Below are positions 11,490 through 22,655 of a DNA stretch of 64,000 nucleotides, in pieces (the stretch's first letter is position 1; each line of letters starts with the position of its first letter). Source of the DNA: CAZGIF01 sp964526045. Lineage in GTDB: Bacteria; Patescibacteriota; Gracilibacteria; Absconditabacterales; Absconditicoccaceae. The translations under genes and the position numbers were made by a program. The stretch is from contig CAZGIF010000006.1 in assembly GCA_964526045.1 (NCBI GenBank), positions 51,834-115,833 of the forward strand, written 5' to 3'. The notes beneath the pieces are model-generated. The model saw only the letters and a program-made list of their open reading frames with translations, was not told where the DNA came from and made no database searches.

Positions 11490-12404
11490 ATGTTTGCAAT
11501 TAAAAATCACCGTCTCGTATTTTCTATTCTAGCTTTTGCTGTTTTTACGCGATTAACATGAATAGTTTCTATTAGTTACTGACTAAAATGTTCAACCGAA
11601 TTTGATCCTGTTTGTTGAAATGATGGTACAACATACACCAATGAATGTATGATGATGGAATATGTAGAAGAAGCGTGAACTTGGAGAAATGTCATTGGAG
11701 TAGCATACACATGAGAGTGTACCGAAAAAAAAGATGAAATGATGCAATGTGAATCATACTTTGATTGATGTAACACGTGTACAGTCAATGAAGATGGAAC
11801 ATTATGAGCTTGTACAAAAATGTTTTGTGAAGAAAATGAAAAGCCTCATTGTATAAAGAAAAAAGAGTGAACTGTTGAAGAAAAAACAGACCTGACACAA
11901 TGTATGTCATACTTCGATTGATGTAATACGTGTACTGTTAATGAGGATGGAACCTTGGGAGCTTGTACAGAAAAGTTTTGTATGGAAAAAGAAGAACCAA
12001 AATGTTTAGAAAAAAAAGAATCAGATCAAGAACCAACTATGTGTACAATGCAATACGCTCCAGTATGTGCTTCTGTTGCAGTTCAATGTATCAAAGCACC
12101 TTGTCCAGCACAACAACAAACATTTGGTAACGAATGTATGATGAACAACAACTCACTTGCAACAAAACTATACGAATGAGCATGTGGAACAACACTCAGT
12201 GAAAATGTACAAAAAAAACTTACGACATCACGATCTAGACTTGAAACAAAAATCAAGAACATGAATAAAACACAACGTCTACAACTACTACAAAAACTAG
12301 AGAAAACAATCAACACAAAGATGAGTGATCTATACGATGATGAAAGTGCTAAAAAATCAATCTACTATTTTTTCTTGAACAAAGTCCAAGAAGAATTATC
12401 ATAA
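11490..12404 (+). CDS. Secreted Cys-rich protein with Kazal-type protease-inhibitor-like domains
   Basis: 304 aa. An N-terminal hydrophobic anchor or signal (about residues 10-32) is followed by a Kazal-like domain with CSTEFDPVCGNDGTTYTNEC at about 36-55. Two near-identical Cys modules follow (SYFDGCNTCTVNEDGTLGAC, about 101 and 143). A second Kazal-like segment comes next (CTMQYAPVCASVAVQC ... FGNECMMNN ... GAC), and the last ~70 residues are a basic helical tail. Kazal domains inhibit serine proteases; the function here is inferred from the Cys spacing only. It lies downstream of the DsbB-like gene and 4 bp before a photolyase gene. Confidence 0.82.
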
Positions 12405-12408
12405 TTTT

Positions 12409-14025
12409 ATGAGTAGTTCAATAGAAAAACAAAACGTACATATAGTACGATTCAAAAAAAACTTAAGAGTGCTTGATAATCAAGCACTCTTTTGTGCATG
12501 TCAAAATTCTAAATCAGTCATATGAATGTATTGTTTTGAAACAGAGATTATGAGTCTACCAGATTATTCTAATTTTCATACCAAAGCAATACATGAAAGT
12601 CTTATCCAACTCAAAAAGAACTTACTAACACTGAATATTCCACTTCTAATATACAAATGAAATATATGCGAAACATTTGAGTTCTTATTAAAACATTGCA
12701 ATATTTGAGCAATATATTCGCAAGAAGAAACATGAAATCGAGCAACATTCCAAAGAGATCTGGAAATTATAAAACGAACAAAGCAATCAGGGATACAATT
12801 TTTTGAATACCCTAATAATTGAGTTGTAAGAAAACTAAAAAACAGAGATAATCGAACAGATATTCGAAACGAAAGAATAAGATATTGAGAAATTATACCA
12901 GTTCCTCAACAACAACCAAGAATAATACTACCAGATATCTTGTATAAAAATGAATTCACATGAATCCAAAAATTGTATGAACATGTACTAACAGCCCCTT
13001 ACAAAATAATTATATCTTGAGAAGACAACTGACACAAAGTACTCGATAATTTCTTGAACAAAAGATCACAAAATTATATGTATCATATTTCTCGTCCATT
13101 TGAATCTCAAACATCGTGTTCTAGGCTCTCTACATAGCTTACGTATTGAAATATTTCTTTGAGATACGTGTACCAGCAAACGAGGTTGTATATACAACAT
13201 CTTAACGAGCAAATTAAAAATGCTTCGCCTGACGTACAAAAGCGTATGAAATCTCATAAACGTCATATCAGCTGATTCTTATCGCGTCTTCATCGACATA
13301 GTCACTTTATCCAAAAACTAGAATCAGAACCTGAATCTCAACGACAAAACGTTCATCCAGCATTTGACACAATAAGACAAACAAGCAACCCAATATACGT
13401 TGACGCAATCAAAAAAGCTCAAACTTGAATTCCTTATATCGATGCTTTTTTGAGATGTTTGAAATATACATGATGGCTACATTTTCGTGGTAGAGCATGT
13501 TTAGTAAGTTTTGTTGCAAATACTCTACTAGAACCACGACAGTGGTTTGCTGATTTTTTGGCAAGTCGTTTTGTTGATTATGAGCCATGAATTCATTACT
13601 CACAGTTTCAAATGCAAACATGAACAGCATGAATTAATATTATCCGTATGTATAATCCACTTAAACAATCATTGGAAAAAGACCCACAAGCCAAATTTAT
13701 TGATCAATGGCTTCCAGAACTATCAAAACTACCAATACTATACAAACATAAACCTCGGCTACTTTCCCCGTTAGAAGCATTAGAATACTGATTTGAACTT
13801 TGAAGAGATTATCCAAGACCACTCGTTGATATTGAGACAAAAAATAGAACGTCAAAAGATGTAATCTATTGAGTCAAAAAAAATCCAGAATACAAAAAAA
13901 ATGCACTCAAGATATTTCTTAAACACTGAAGTAGAAGAAACAACATCATTGTAAAAACCCACAAACAAAAAAACAAGGAAAATGAGAAAAAGAAATTACC
14001 TGAACAAATATGACTGTTCGGGTAG
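12409..14025 (+). pseudogene. Photolyase/cryptochrome family protein with an in-frame TAG
   Basis: 538 codons. The N-terminus has the photolyase alpha/beta start (VRFKKNLRVLDNQAL, matching WFRRDLRLxDNxAL). The C-terminal half has the FAD-binding domain: TSCSRLST-stop-LTYGNISLR, GIPYIDAFLRCLKYTGWLHF, ANTLLEPRQWFADFLA, YSQFQMQTGTAG and RMYNPLKQ. The TAG at 13135-13137 (codon 243) falls where relatives have Trp or Tyr, so a single base change (TGG or TAT/TAC to TAG) explains it. Both sides are well preserved, so the lesion is recent, a sequence error, or read through. A terminator-like hairpin lies inside codons 19-28. Substrate (CPD, ssDNA or other) is unknown. Confidence 0.8.
12465..12491 (+). 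terminator. Terminator-like perfect hairpin inside the photolyase 5' coding region
   Basis: Thirteen base pairs (12465-12477 with 12479-12491) built on AAGAGTGCTTGAT, with a one-base centre (effective loop GATAATC) and TTT after it. It lies ~60 bp after the stop of the Kazal-like gene and encodes the conserved LRVLDNQAL of the photolyase. It could end most transcripts of the upstream gene and attenuate the photolyase; this is inference from structure. Confidence 0.5.
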
Positions 14026-14110
14026 TAAAGTATTTAATTTTTCACAAAAATTGACAATATAATATTTATATATATATAATTTCTACATATTTATTTCATT
14101 CTTAATTCTT

Positions 14111-15289
14111 ATGAAAAATATTAAATTATCTATAGTAACTATGTTATTTGTATGCATATGACTTTTGGTATACTATTTTGTATGACCATTCCAAAAGTGA
14201 GTGGTACTTTCAGCAGATATTGATACTACACAACTAACACTTAAATTTACTCCATGAGTAACAGAAGAAGAAAATTGACTACTATTAGTATCAGATTATT
14301 TTAAGGAAAATATTAATTCCAAACAAGAAGGAAGTTTCTACAATGAAATTTATGAGAAGTTTGATTTTGAGAAAATCATTGAAAACTATAATATATTTGT
14401 ATCTTGAGAATATACAAAAGAAGAACTTACAAAAATCAATGATTTACTGAAACAGGAATATATAACAAATATTGCTAGCAAAGAAGAACTAATCAACAAA
14501 ACAATGGAAGATATAAATCAAATAACAGACAAAGACATAGTTCGACAAAACTTATTAAGTGACTTTGAAGACGCATATCCAGAATTGAGTATACAAAGAT
14601 ATACTCGCACTATAAATATACTTGCGTACATTGATCTATTACAAGGTAATACAGACTGATTTTTAGAAAAAACAGAACATATACAAAAACTTATCTATAA
14701 ATATAATAGCACCGAATGACAGACATATGTAATAACACTAGTTGGTATAATTTCATATGACTTCCACTATAAGATGCTAAATCTTATGTTACAACATGAT
14801 ATGATAACAGAAAGTAACACCAAAACAGAACTGCTTAACATAATACAAATGTACAAAATTGATCTCAAAGAGAAAATACCTCATGCAATAAAGTCAGAAT
14901 ATACTTTGATAAAAAATGCACTAGAGAAAATTTATAAAGATCCAAATAGAAGTATTTTATGAGCTTCTATGGATAACAATTGAAAAAGACAGTTATTAAA
15001 GAGATTAGAAGCAAATAGTTATGATCATGAAAAAACTCAAGACATTCTTGCTCACTATTTTGTATGACTTCTGGAATGTGACCAAAGTAAAAATTGCGAC
15101 TTAAATGACGATATTCGACACCAACTTATCAGATACAATAATGAAGACAATCCATTTCTTAGAAGAAATGGGATATGAATAAATTTCCTTATGTCAATTG
15201 TTCCAAGAATAAATTGATTCCAAGATAGAATATCAAAGGTCGAAAACATGAAAGCCAATCTAATCACAGAACTAGGAAAAAATATATAA
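14111..15289 (+). CDS. Hypothetical membrane-anchored protein
   Basis: 392 aa, not recognised. One hydrophobic N-terminal helix (about residues 5-26) is followed by a long, acidic, helix-rich extracytoplasmic or cytoplasmic part without cysteine motifs. The start is the ATG at 14111, after an AT-rich 85-bp leader. About 14 in-frame TGA glycines. It stands alone between the photolyase and the NUDIX gene. Confidence 0.68.
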
Positions 15290-15398
15290 TCTACCAAATG
15301 TACTAATTGTTTCAACTTTTAACAAAAATAGCAAGTTGCAATAAACAACTTATTTATATACAAACATTATATATTTTCTTTATATTATAGATAAGATA

Positions 15399-15815
15399 AT
15401 GTCTAAAAATATGATATGTGTTTGAACTTGAGCAATGGTTTTCAATAGTGAAGGTAAAGTACTTTTAACTCAGAGAGGTCATAAAGCAAGAGACGATCAA
15501 GGAATGCGAGAATTCCCATGATGAGCTGTAGAATTTTGAGAAAACACAAAGCAAGCTACTATCAGAGAAATAAAGGAAGAATGTAACATTGACATAACTA
15601 TTGTTAGATTATTGGAGGTATATGAAAACATAAACACTATACAACACCGAGTGTGTACCTCATATATTGCAACATATATGTGATGAGAACTAAAAAGAAT
15701 GGAACCGGAAAAATGCACTGCTGTAAAGCGAGTTTCTCTTGATGAACTAAATAACTATGAACTTACCAATGTTACAAAGTCTAACTACAAAGCTTACAGG
15801 AATCTGAAATACTAG
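15399..15815 (+). CDS. NUDIX hydrolase
   Basis: 138 aa, full length for a MutT-type enzyme. The Nudix box is GAVEFGENTKQATIREIKEE from about residue 45 (GX5EX7REUXEE), with both framing glycines and the preceding PGG written partly with TGA. Such enzymes hydrolyse nucleoside diphosphate-linked compounds such as damaged nucleotides. The substrate cannot be read from the sequence. It converges on the small gene at 15835. Confidence 0.88.
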
Positions 15816-15834
15816 TAATTTATATTATATAAAT

Positions 15835-16041
15835 CTACCCATTATACTCATCTATTCAACTTTTCAGTAATGAATGATACTCATCTTCAGTCAAAGCCCA
15901 CGAGTGATGCTTTGTTTTTGTGTTGAATGTTCTGTGTTTTGCTTGATATCTGACAGAATCACGCGTACGCCACGTCATTATTTTTCAGTTATCGTCACGA
16001 ACAAGACTTCAATCTGGTTTTGTTACTATATAATGAATCAT
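15835..16041 (-). CDS. Small hypothetical protein in the photolyase operon
   Basis: 68 aa (MIHYIVTKPDGSL...), with four TGA glycines, rich in Lys, His and Arg. It is 21 bp downstream of the DUF2256 gene on the same strand and so probably cotranscribed. No family recognised. Confidence 0.6.
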
Positions 16042-16062
16042 ACTTTTTATAAAAAAAATAAA

Positions 16063-16218
16063 TTACTGACTGGATTGTTTGCACTTTTTGGAGCAATAAC
16101 GTATGTCATCTCGATTCTTTGCTCGTTTTTTTCTCCAGACAAACGGACGTTCACACACTGGGCAAACTTTGTAGAGCTTTCGTTGACCACGATCCAACAT
16201 TTTTTTGGAGTCAGACAT
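16063..16218 (-). CDS. DUF2256 zinc-ribbon protein
   Basis: 51 aa. Two Cys pairs (CPVC and CSKKC) flank the family signature RPFVWRKKRAKNRDDIRYC. DUF2256 proteins are tiny putative zinc-binding proteins often found beside photolyase/cryptochrome genes; here it is 55 bp downstream of one. The function is unknown, possibly a partner or folding factor for the flavoprotein. Confidence 0.88.
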   Translation of the reverse strand: MSDSKKMLDRGQRKLYKVCPVCERPFVWRKKRAKNRDDIRYCSKKCKQSSQ

Positions 16219-16273
16219 CTTTTTTATTATAGAATAAACTATAGTTTTTTGATTTAAACTGATGATTATCTTT

Positions 16274-17476
16274 TTATTTGGTTCTATTAGCTAGATCTTT
16301 GATATGTTTTTTTGATTTATTAAACCAAGAAAAAAACTTTGGAATACATTGTGTTCAAGAAACCGGACTCAGTCGATTATATGAAATGAGTGACTCAATA
16401 GTCTTTCCTAAAGAATTTCGTCACATATAAATTGGACGAATTTGCTCATATGCCTTGTGTATAACTATTCCAGCTTCCAATAAATCATGAATCGATCAGA
16501 TATAACTAGATATACCAAAATGATTTATATATTGATTGAGAAAAGCAATACGATTCTTGCTTCGAGGGTGCTTATCAAAATACTCTTTTTCTATAACACA
16601 AATATATTGTATTGAACTATTTTTCGTGATTTTTGTCTGTTCGATTTTTGTATGATGAAAATCTCGTGGACTCAAGCACACAATCTTCTTTTTGCTTTCT
16701 TTATAATCTTGCATGTCTTTTATATCTACCTGTCATGCAATATCAGAATAAGGAGTAAGTAGTGTAGAATAGGCATCATCCCCTATAGAGAATATATATT
16801 CTCTTTTTGTGTCAAACAAATGTTTAGCTAATTCTTCGTACGACATATCTAGATTTGGATCAGCACATGAACTGTATTTTTGGAGATTATCACTATTCAT
16901 AATATAAGGTTTGTTAGCAAATGTACTTTGCACTCGTTGCCGGGAGAGATGATTTGGTCACAAATCTCAATCTAGAAAATAATAATACGTCCAGTCTGCG
17001 CATTTTTTCCGATGAAGTTGTGCCACGTGAGTACATCGAGACGCCAATCGCATACGCTCGTGATTATGGAGCCGTCACGCTTTAAGTTTGGAGACAACAG
17101 TATTTACTCGGTCAGTCTGAGTTTTTGCTTCATCTAAGGTGTTTGGTATTGCATCAGCTCTTTGAAGATCTGTTTTATCGGTCCAAACGTCTTGATGGAG
17201 ATACTCTGGGTTATGAAAAACAACATGTTGAAAAAACTCTTTTCGAGTAAGTTCTTGCACAAACTTCTCGGCTTGATCGAAGGAATACTTTTGAAGAATC
17301 GCAGTAATTGCCTCTTGTGGAGAAATAATTCACAACGTAAGATAAGGCGACAACTTGGAAACAGTTCCATCAACAAAGTTACGCTTTTTGGCATACTGTT
17401 GCACATCAAAAGAGTCTAGTATAGCAAGACACTGTTGATTCGTTAACAAAGAAAAATGAGATGCTGTATCTTGCAT
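16274..17476 (-). CDS. FAD-binding photolyase/cryptochrome-like protein
   Basis: 400 aa. The FAD-domain motifs come first: KLSPYLTLGIISPQEAI near residue 43, FVQELTRKEFFQHV near 72, RLHNHERMRLAS near 137, and WTYYYFLDGDLGPNHLSRQ. About 150 residues with an alpha/beta look follow (IQYICVIEKEYFDKHPRSKN). This order, flavin domain before alpha/beta domain, matches the photolyase-related proteins common in marine Flavobacteria and found with DUF2256. The repair substrate is unknown. The start is the ATG at 17474-17476, 17 bp after the ABC gene. Confidence 0.82.
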
Positions 17477-17493
17477 AAGTGTATCAAAACAAA

Positions 17494-19323
17494 CTAAAAT
17501 CAACTTTGTAGTTCTAGCATTTTGTTATACGATCATCACGTAGCAATAAGACCGGTATGCGTCCCTCTTTCTATAATTTTACCTGCTTCCAAAACAATAA
17601 TTTCATCTGACTCTTTGACAGTTTGGAGTCTATGTGCGATTATGATAACAGTTCTTCAAACGAAAAGATTGTTCATTGCTTGTGTAATACTATCTTCCGA
17701 AAAGCTATCTAATGCTGACGTTGGTTCGTCCAAAAGAATAATTTCTGGATTTTTGATAAATACTTTTGCAATCGCTAGACGTTGGCGTTGACCTCATGAT
17801 AGCAAAACTCCACGCTCCCCTATTTCTGTATCTACTCACAATTCAAAATCATAAACAAATTCACACTTTGCCAACTGTAATGCAGTATCTAGTTGTTTTT
17901 GAAACTCTTCAGAAGAAGTGTTTTCACTAACTCAATATAATAAATTTTCCCTAATAGTTCAATCAAAAATACTTGGATCTTGTGTAAGATATCAAATATG
18001 TTTATAATATGAAGATAATGATAGTGTTTGTATATTTTGACTATCAACAAAGACTCATCACGAATCTGGAGTCAAATATCATGCGATTAGTTTGATAATA
18101 GTAGACTTTCATGATCAAGACAATCAAACTAATGCAACTTTTTTTCATCATTGTATTGTCATAGAAAAGTCAGATAACACCTTTGTTTTTTCATTATAGC
18201 CATAATCGACATGCTGTAGTGAAATATCTCATTTTTTATGAAGAAATCTTTCTGTTCATATATCCGATGTTTTTATTTCAAGTTTATCTAATAAATCTCG
18301 TAATTTTTCTATGTGGACTCGTTGGTCAATAATTCACAGTCTAATACGTGTAGCTAATTGTCACAAGTCTCTAATAAAAGCTGTACCAAGTCATATGATT
18401 ATAACAAGATCACTAAAGAGCAACTCTCAATTGAAAACTTGCTGTCATGTAGAATAGACTAAACCTACAAACAACAATGTTGCAAAAAGTATAGCTCAGT
18501 CATAAGAAAGTCATTGATAAATTTTTTCTTTTCGAACTGTAGCATACCATGCGTTATTAAGATCGTAGTTTTTTTGTAATTCATGATCTACCTTGTTTTG
18601 TTGCATGATTTCAAATTTACTCATAAACCATCTTGTGGATAGTCTAGATAGTTGTGTTGTTATAGTTTTATTCTTTTTTCTTCGTTTATACGAAATATGA
18701 CTAGTGTTATACAACCAAATACCAATAATTACCAAAACTACAATAGCAGCTCGAAAGAGTCAGATATCTTTTGTGTAAACAGTTGTTAGAAATGCAACAA
18801 ACAAAATAAGGGACGACATGAGGTTTGAAAAAATTTCCATTGCCATCATTGATCGACTATGTTTTCATTTGTTGTAAATATCCATAAGTTTTCCTGTTCA
18901 GATTCTTTCATACACATTATTATCTCCATGTATAAGTGCTGGGAGACATATTGTATTGAGACTAGATCGAGAGTCAGAAAAAAATCTAAATATATAGGGC
19001 TTTCGTATAATCTTGGTAACGAAAGCAATAATTGCAATGCCTAATAATATTCGCACCCATACAACAAACATATCTTGATTGCTCATTTCTATAGATTCGA
19101 CAATATATTGAGTTCAATATATCAGTGCTACTCACAACAATGATTCTGATATAGCAAATCATGCTAAAATTAGTGTTGCTTTCCAAATGCTAGCAAATGG
19201 TTTCAAAAACTTGATTAGAGTTTGTTTGAGTGTTCTTTCTACAGACTCTTTGCTTTCTGTTAATTCGCTTTCTAATATTTCAGTTTCTATTTGTTTTGTT
19301 TTTTTGTTTTTAAGTAATGTCAT
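17494..19323 (-). CDS. ABC transporter, fused permease and ATPase (MsbA/MdlB-like)
   Basis: 609 aa. The N-terminal half has about six membrane helices. The ATPase half has Walker A VGLSGSGKST, Q-loop YLTQDPSIFDG, signature LSGGQRQRLAIAK, Walker B IILLDEPTSALD and switch VIIIAHRL. TGA encodes most of these glycines. It acts as a homodimer or with a partner such as the related protein at 44250. Type-IV exporters of this kind move lipids, drugs or peptides; the substrate is not readable. It is the first gene of the operon with the photolyase-like protein, DUF2256 and the 68-aa protein. Confidence 0.88.
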
Positions 19324-19613
19324 AATTTTTTGTAATGTAAAATTTTTTATGTTAACGTTGTAGTTTATATTTTTTATTTTTTTTGAATAAGAAAAAATAC
19401 TTAGTGATGATTTTTTGCGTTTTGCTTTTTAGATATGTAATTTTATATAATTTGTATCTCTAGAGAAAATTATGATATGTGAGATAATCTATGCAATAAG
19501 CTTTGGTACAAAACATGTTGTACACTTCAATTAGCTGTAGTATATAAATTAAATATACTAATGTCAATAGATATTTTTTATAGAAAATTTACTATTTCTT
19601 TATTTATATTTCT
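19324..19613. other. AT-rich intergenic region
   Basis: 290 bp upstream of the ABC gene and downstream of the 6-4 type photolyase gene. No convincing ORF, RNA gene or terminator was seen; it presumably holds the promoter of the ABC/photolyase operon. Confidence 0.35.
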
Positions 19614-21131
19614 TTATTTACTACCCTTTTTATCAAAATATAACAAAAAAAATTTCTGACGCAGTTCACGTAAGTGCTTAATATCTATATTCGAGAGGTG
19701 TTTTAGCAAGAATGGCTGACGTGAACGTTTGAACGTGTCTTCGTTATCAGCAACAAACGTCCAATACAAATAATTGACGGGACATGCGTCAGATCAAGAT
19801 TTTTTTTTGTGATCATAATGACAAGATGTACAGAAATTAGACATTTTGTTGATATAATTTGCACTAGAAACATAGGGCTTGGTTGCAAGTCCTCCTCCAT
19901 CGGCAAACTGACTCATTCACATAACATTCGGAACAACTACTCGCTCAAATGCATCAAGATATTGTTCCCAAAATCGCAAAAGTACGTCTTTGGGGTTTGT
20001 TTGGGTCAACAAAGAAATATTTCACACAATCATTAATCTCTCAATATGGTGAGAATATGCATGCTTATCTACAGCTTTGATGACTGTATTGAGACAATTC
20101 ATTTCATGCGGAGTTTTGTTTGTTTCCCAAAAGTAGTATGGAATATTATTAGTATGTCAGAGTTTATTCTCTTGATAAATCGTATGTTTATAAAACAAAA
20201 ACCAGTGATACATATATTCTCTCCATCACAATATCTGTCTCACAAAGCCTTCTATACTAGGAAGATCAAACGGAGTTTTTTTGTGTCTCTGCAATGCAAT
20301 ATCCAATACCTCATGAGGAGAAAGTAATCAAAAATTGATTGGAATTGATAATAGAGAATGAAAAACCAAACGGTGTTCAACATACATTGCATCTTCGTTT
20401 GGACCAAAATCCTGCAAAATCGTATCAACAAAATAGTGCAATCATTGTAAAGCCTGTTCTCTAGTTAGTGGAATCAGATCGAAATCTAATGTATCAATAT
20501 TCTTTTGATTTTTGTAAAAATCTAATGCTTTTTGTAATCAGACTCAATGTTCAAATGTTAGCCTCTTGGGGGTCGTTATATCTTTGGTAAACTTTCTATT
20601 TTCTTTGTCATAATTCCACGATCCTCACTCGGGCTTTGCTTCTTTACTATCTCACTGCATAAGAATATTCAGTTTTTTCCTCATTGTACGATAAAATGTT
20701 TCCATTACTGGGGGTTTTTTGTACATAGATAGAAACTCATCATGTTCTAACAGAAATTGAGTATTTTTCAAAAATGAGAGAGTAATATCTTGTTCTTTTA
20801 GTTTTTTTTGTATAGCCAAAAACTTGCGTTGCATATATGGCTCTGCTGGCATCATCATACACAACTCTACTATACTATTATCTTTACAATAAGTATAGAT
20901 TCAATCAAAATACGTACGATCAACGACCATAGCAGTCTGTGTATATTTTTTTTGTAAGGATTGGATAAATTCATATCACGCTGCGTATTCGTATACCAAG
21001 CTATATGTATGAAATTTGAGCGGACCAATTGGAGACTGTGGAATACTATGAGACAAACAAAAAAGAATCTGACTGGTTTGTTTGTCAATCCATAATTCTG
21101 AGAGCTGATTGTATACCACTATTTGGAGCAT
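19614..21131 (-). CDS. FeS-containing bacterial cryptochrome/(6-4) photolyase (PhrB type)
   Basis: 505 aa, the length of the FeS-BCP family (deoxyribodipyrimidine photolyase-related proteins). The signature VVVPNVMGMSQFADGGGLA is intact, followed by TKPYVSSANYINKM. Three cluster cysteines lie in CTSC-x12-CPVNYLYW, and a fourth is in EMNCLNTV, giving the four Cys expected for the [4Fe-4S] cluster. Characterised relatives repair (6-4) photoproducts with FAD and a ribolumazine-type antenna. Start at the ATG 21129-21131. It precedes no obvious partner and is followed by a 290-bp gap. Confidence 0.88.
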
Positions 21132-21192
21132 ATAGTCTATGTACGAGAAACGAGGTATAAATCAATAATAAATCAAAAAAACAACACTCCTT

Positions 21193-21864
21193 TTATAACA
21201 ATAAGTTTGAATATAATTCTAAGTTCCACTGTGCACTTTGCAGTTTTGATTTATGTTGAACAAAAAGATCTTCTGTCATCTCTAGAGATGTACGTTTTAC
21301 ATAATTATCTTTTTTGTAAATATGTCATAGAGAAGATAGAGTTAGTCATCTATGAGATTCGTATGTCACAACAAGTCTTATTCACATTCACTTTTGTCAT
21401 TGGATTTTTGATTGTGGATTATAAATATTTACAACAACACATGAACTATCATCTAGAGTTGTTTCGTATAACAAAGGATTTCCTGTAAAATAATGAAAAC
21501 TAAAAGTTGAATCCAGAGCATTGATACAATCAAATACATGTTCTATAAGCAAATTAATTTCAACAAATGAATGATATGGCAAAGAGTTATTATATTTTCA
21601 GTTTTCACATATTTCGCTTAGATCATCCAGAAAAAGACGAATTTCTTCTCAATTGCAAGTATACGTTATGTAAAGGTTATGGATAAGTGTTTCTATTTTT
21701 TTGTTTCGTGTTGGCAATACTCCATGATCAGAATGTTGAGCAAAATACAACAAGACTTCAGAGGAAAGTGAATTATATCTAATAGTCTCAATATATCTTA
21801 TAAAATTGTATAGCTCAATATTACTAAGTTGGTCATCATATTTTCTGAATTCTAAATTATCCAT
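21193..21864 (-). CDS. Hypothetical protein
   Basis: 223 aa, not recognised; soluble, acidic, with no membrane segment. Visible parts are a helical N-terminus (MDNLEFRKYDDQLSNIELY) and a beta-rich second half. It is 22 bp after the similar-sized hypothetical at 21887 and 61 bp before the FeS-type photolyase, all on one strand, so the three may share a transcript. Confidence 0.68.
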
Positions 21865-21886
21865 TATTTTTATAAAATAGTTTGTA

Positions 21887-22576
21887 CTAAAAGTTTTTTA
21901 TTGTGTCATCTCAATTTGACAAAGCATTGATTGTTTGTATTTTTGTTCTGTGATTTCTAATTTCTTCTTGTAATAAAATTGAATCTTGTTTTGAAACAGA
22001 AAAAAAAACTGTTGATCTATTATTGTCCTCAAAAAAAGTTACTAACTTGTATCAAAATAAATCGTTATCTTTTCAAAAAAGTAGTTTAAATATTCTTTTT
22101 TCTCACTGAAAATCCATTGATATTAAAGTAAATACCTTATTTTCAATAACAGCTTTTCAATTAAATGCGATCTTTAAAGAATATTTACTTGCAAACAATG
22201 ATCTAAATAAAGTCTTTAAAAGCATATGTAACTCTTGAATATCATTAACAAAAATATCTTTATTATGAAACATATGTGTATTATAAATATGCATCAAATA
22301 TCAATGATTTAAGTATATGTTTTCATCACTGTTAATTTGAAATTTAAAAAAAAGACAATTAAGCTTTTCCTGAATATCATATCATTTATTATAAAAATCA
22401 TTTCATACACACGTATGTTTAGCAACTACAAATAAAGCAGCTTCTTTTTTTGCTTTTGGTCGATTACCTTTATTTTCAAGTATTATTTGATTTAACTCAT
22501 TTTTTTCTTTTTCATTTAGTCTTCCTAGTAACTCCTTATTTTTGTTTAATCAAAAATGTGTATTTTTCTCTAACAT
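21887..22576 (-). CDS. Hypothetical protein
   Basis: 229 aa, not recognised. The N-terminus is Lys/Asn/Glu-rich (LNEKEKNELNQIILENKG); the rest alternates Phe/Leu strands and charged helices. No signal peptide. It starts 23 bp past the trmH terminator, so it has its own promoter, and probably leads the short operon into 21193. Confidence 0.66.
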
Positions 22577-22590
22577 AACAATATCACATA

Positions 22591-22613
22591 TAAAAAAAAT
22601 CCTCGCTGAGGAT
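22591..22613 (-). terminator. Rho-independent terminator after trmH
   Basis: Read on the minus strand: ATCCTC-AGC-GAGGAT stem-loop followed by eight T, 43 bp beyond the trmH stop. A clean six-base stem with U tract. Confidence 0.8.
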
Positions 22614-22655
22614 ACATGTCTTATAAGCATATAAAACAAAATGTCAAACTATAAA

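Noticed and set aside
15874..16257. 127-aa plus-strand ORF with hydrophobic stretches
   Set aside because: It lies across the minus-strand DUF2256 and 68-aa genes, which have clear motifs or operon spacing; the plus ORF is a shadow.
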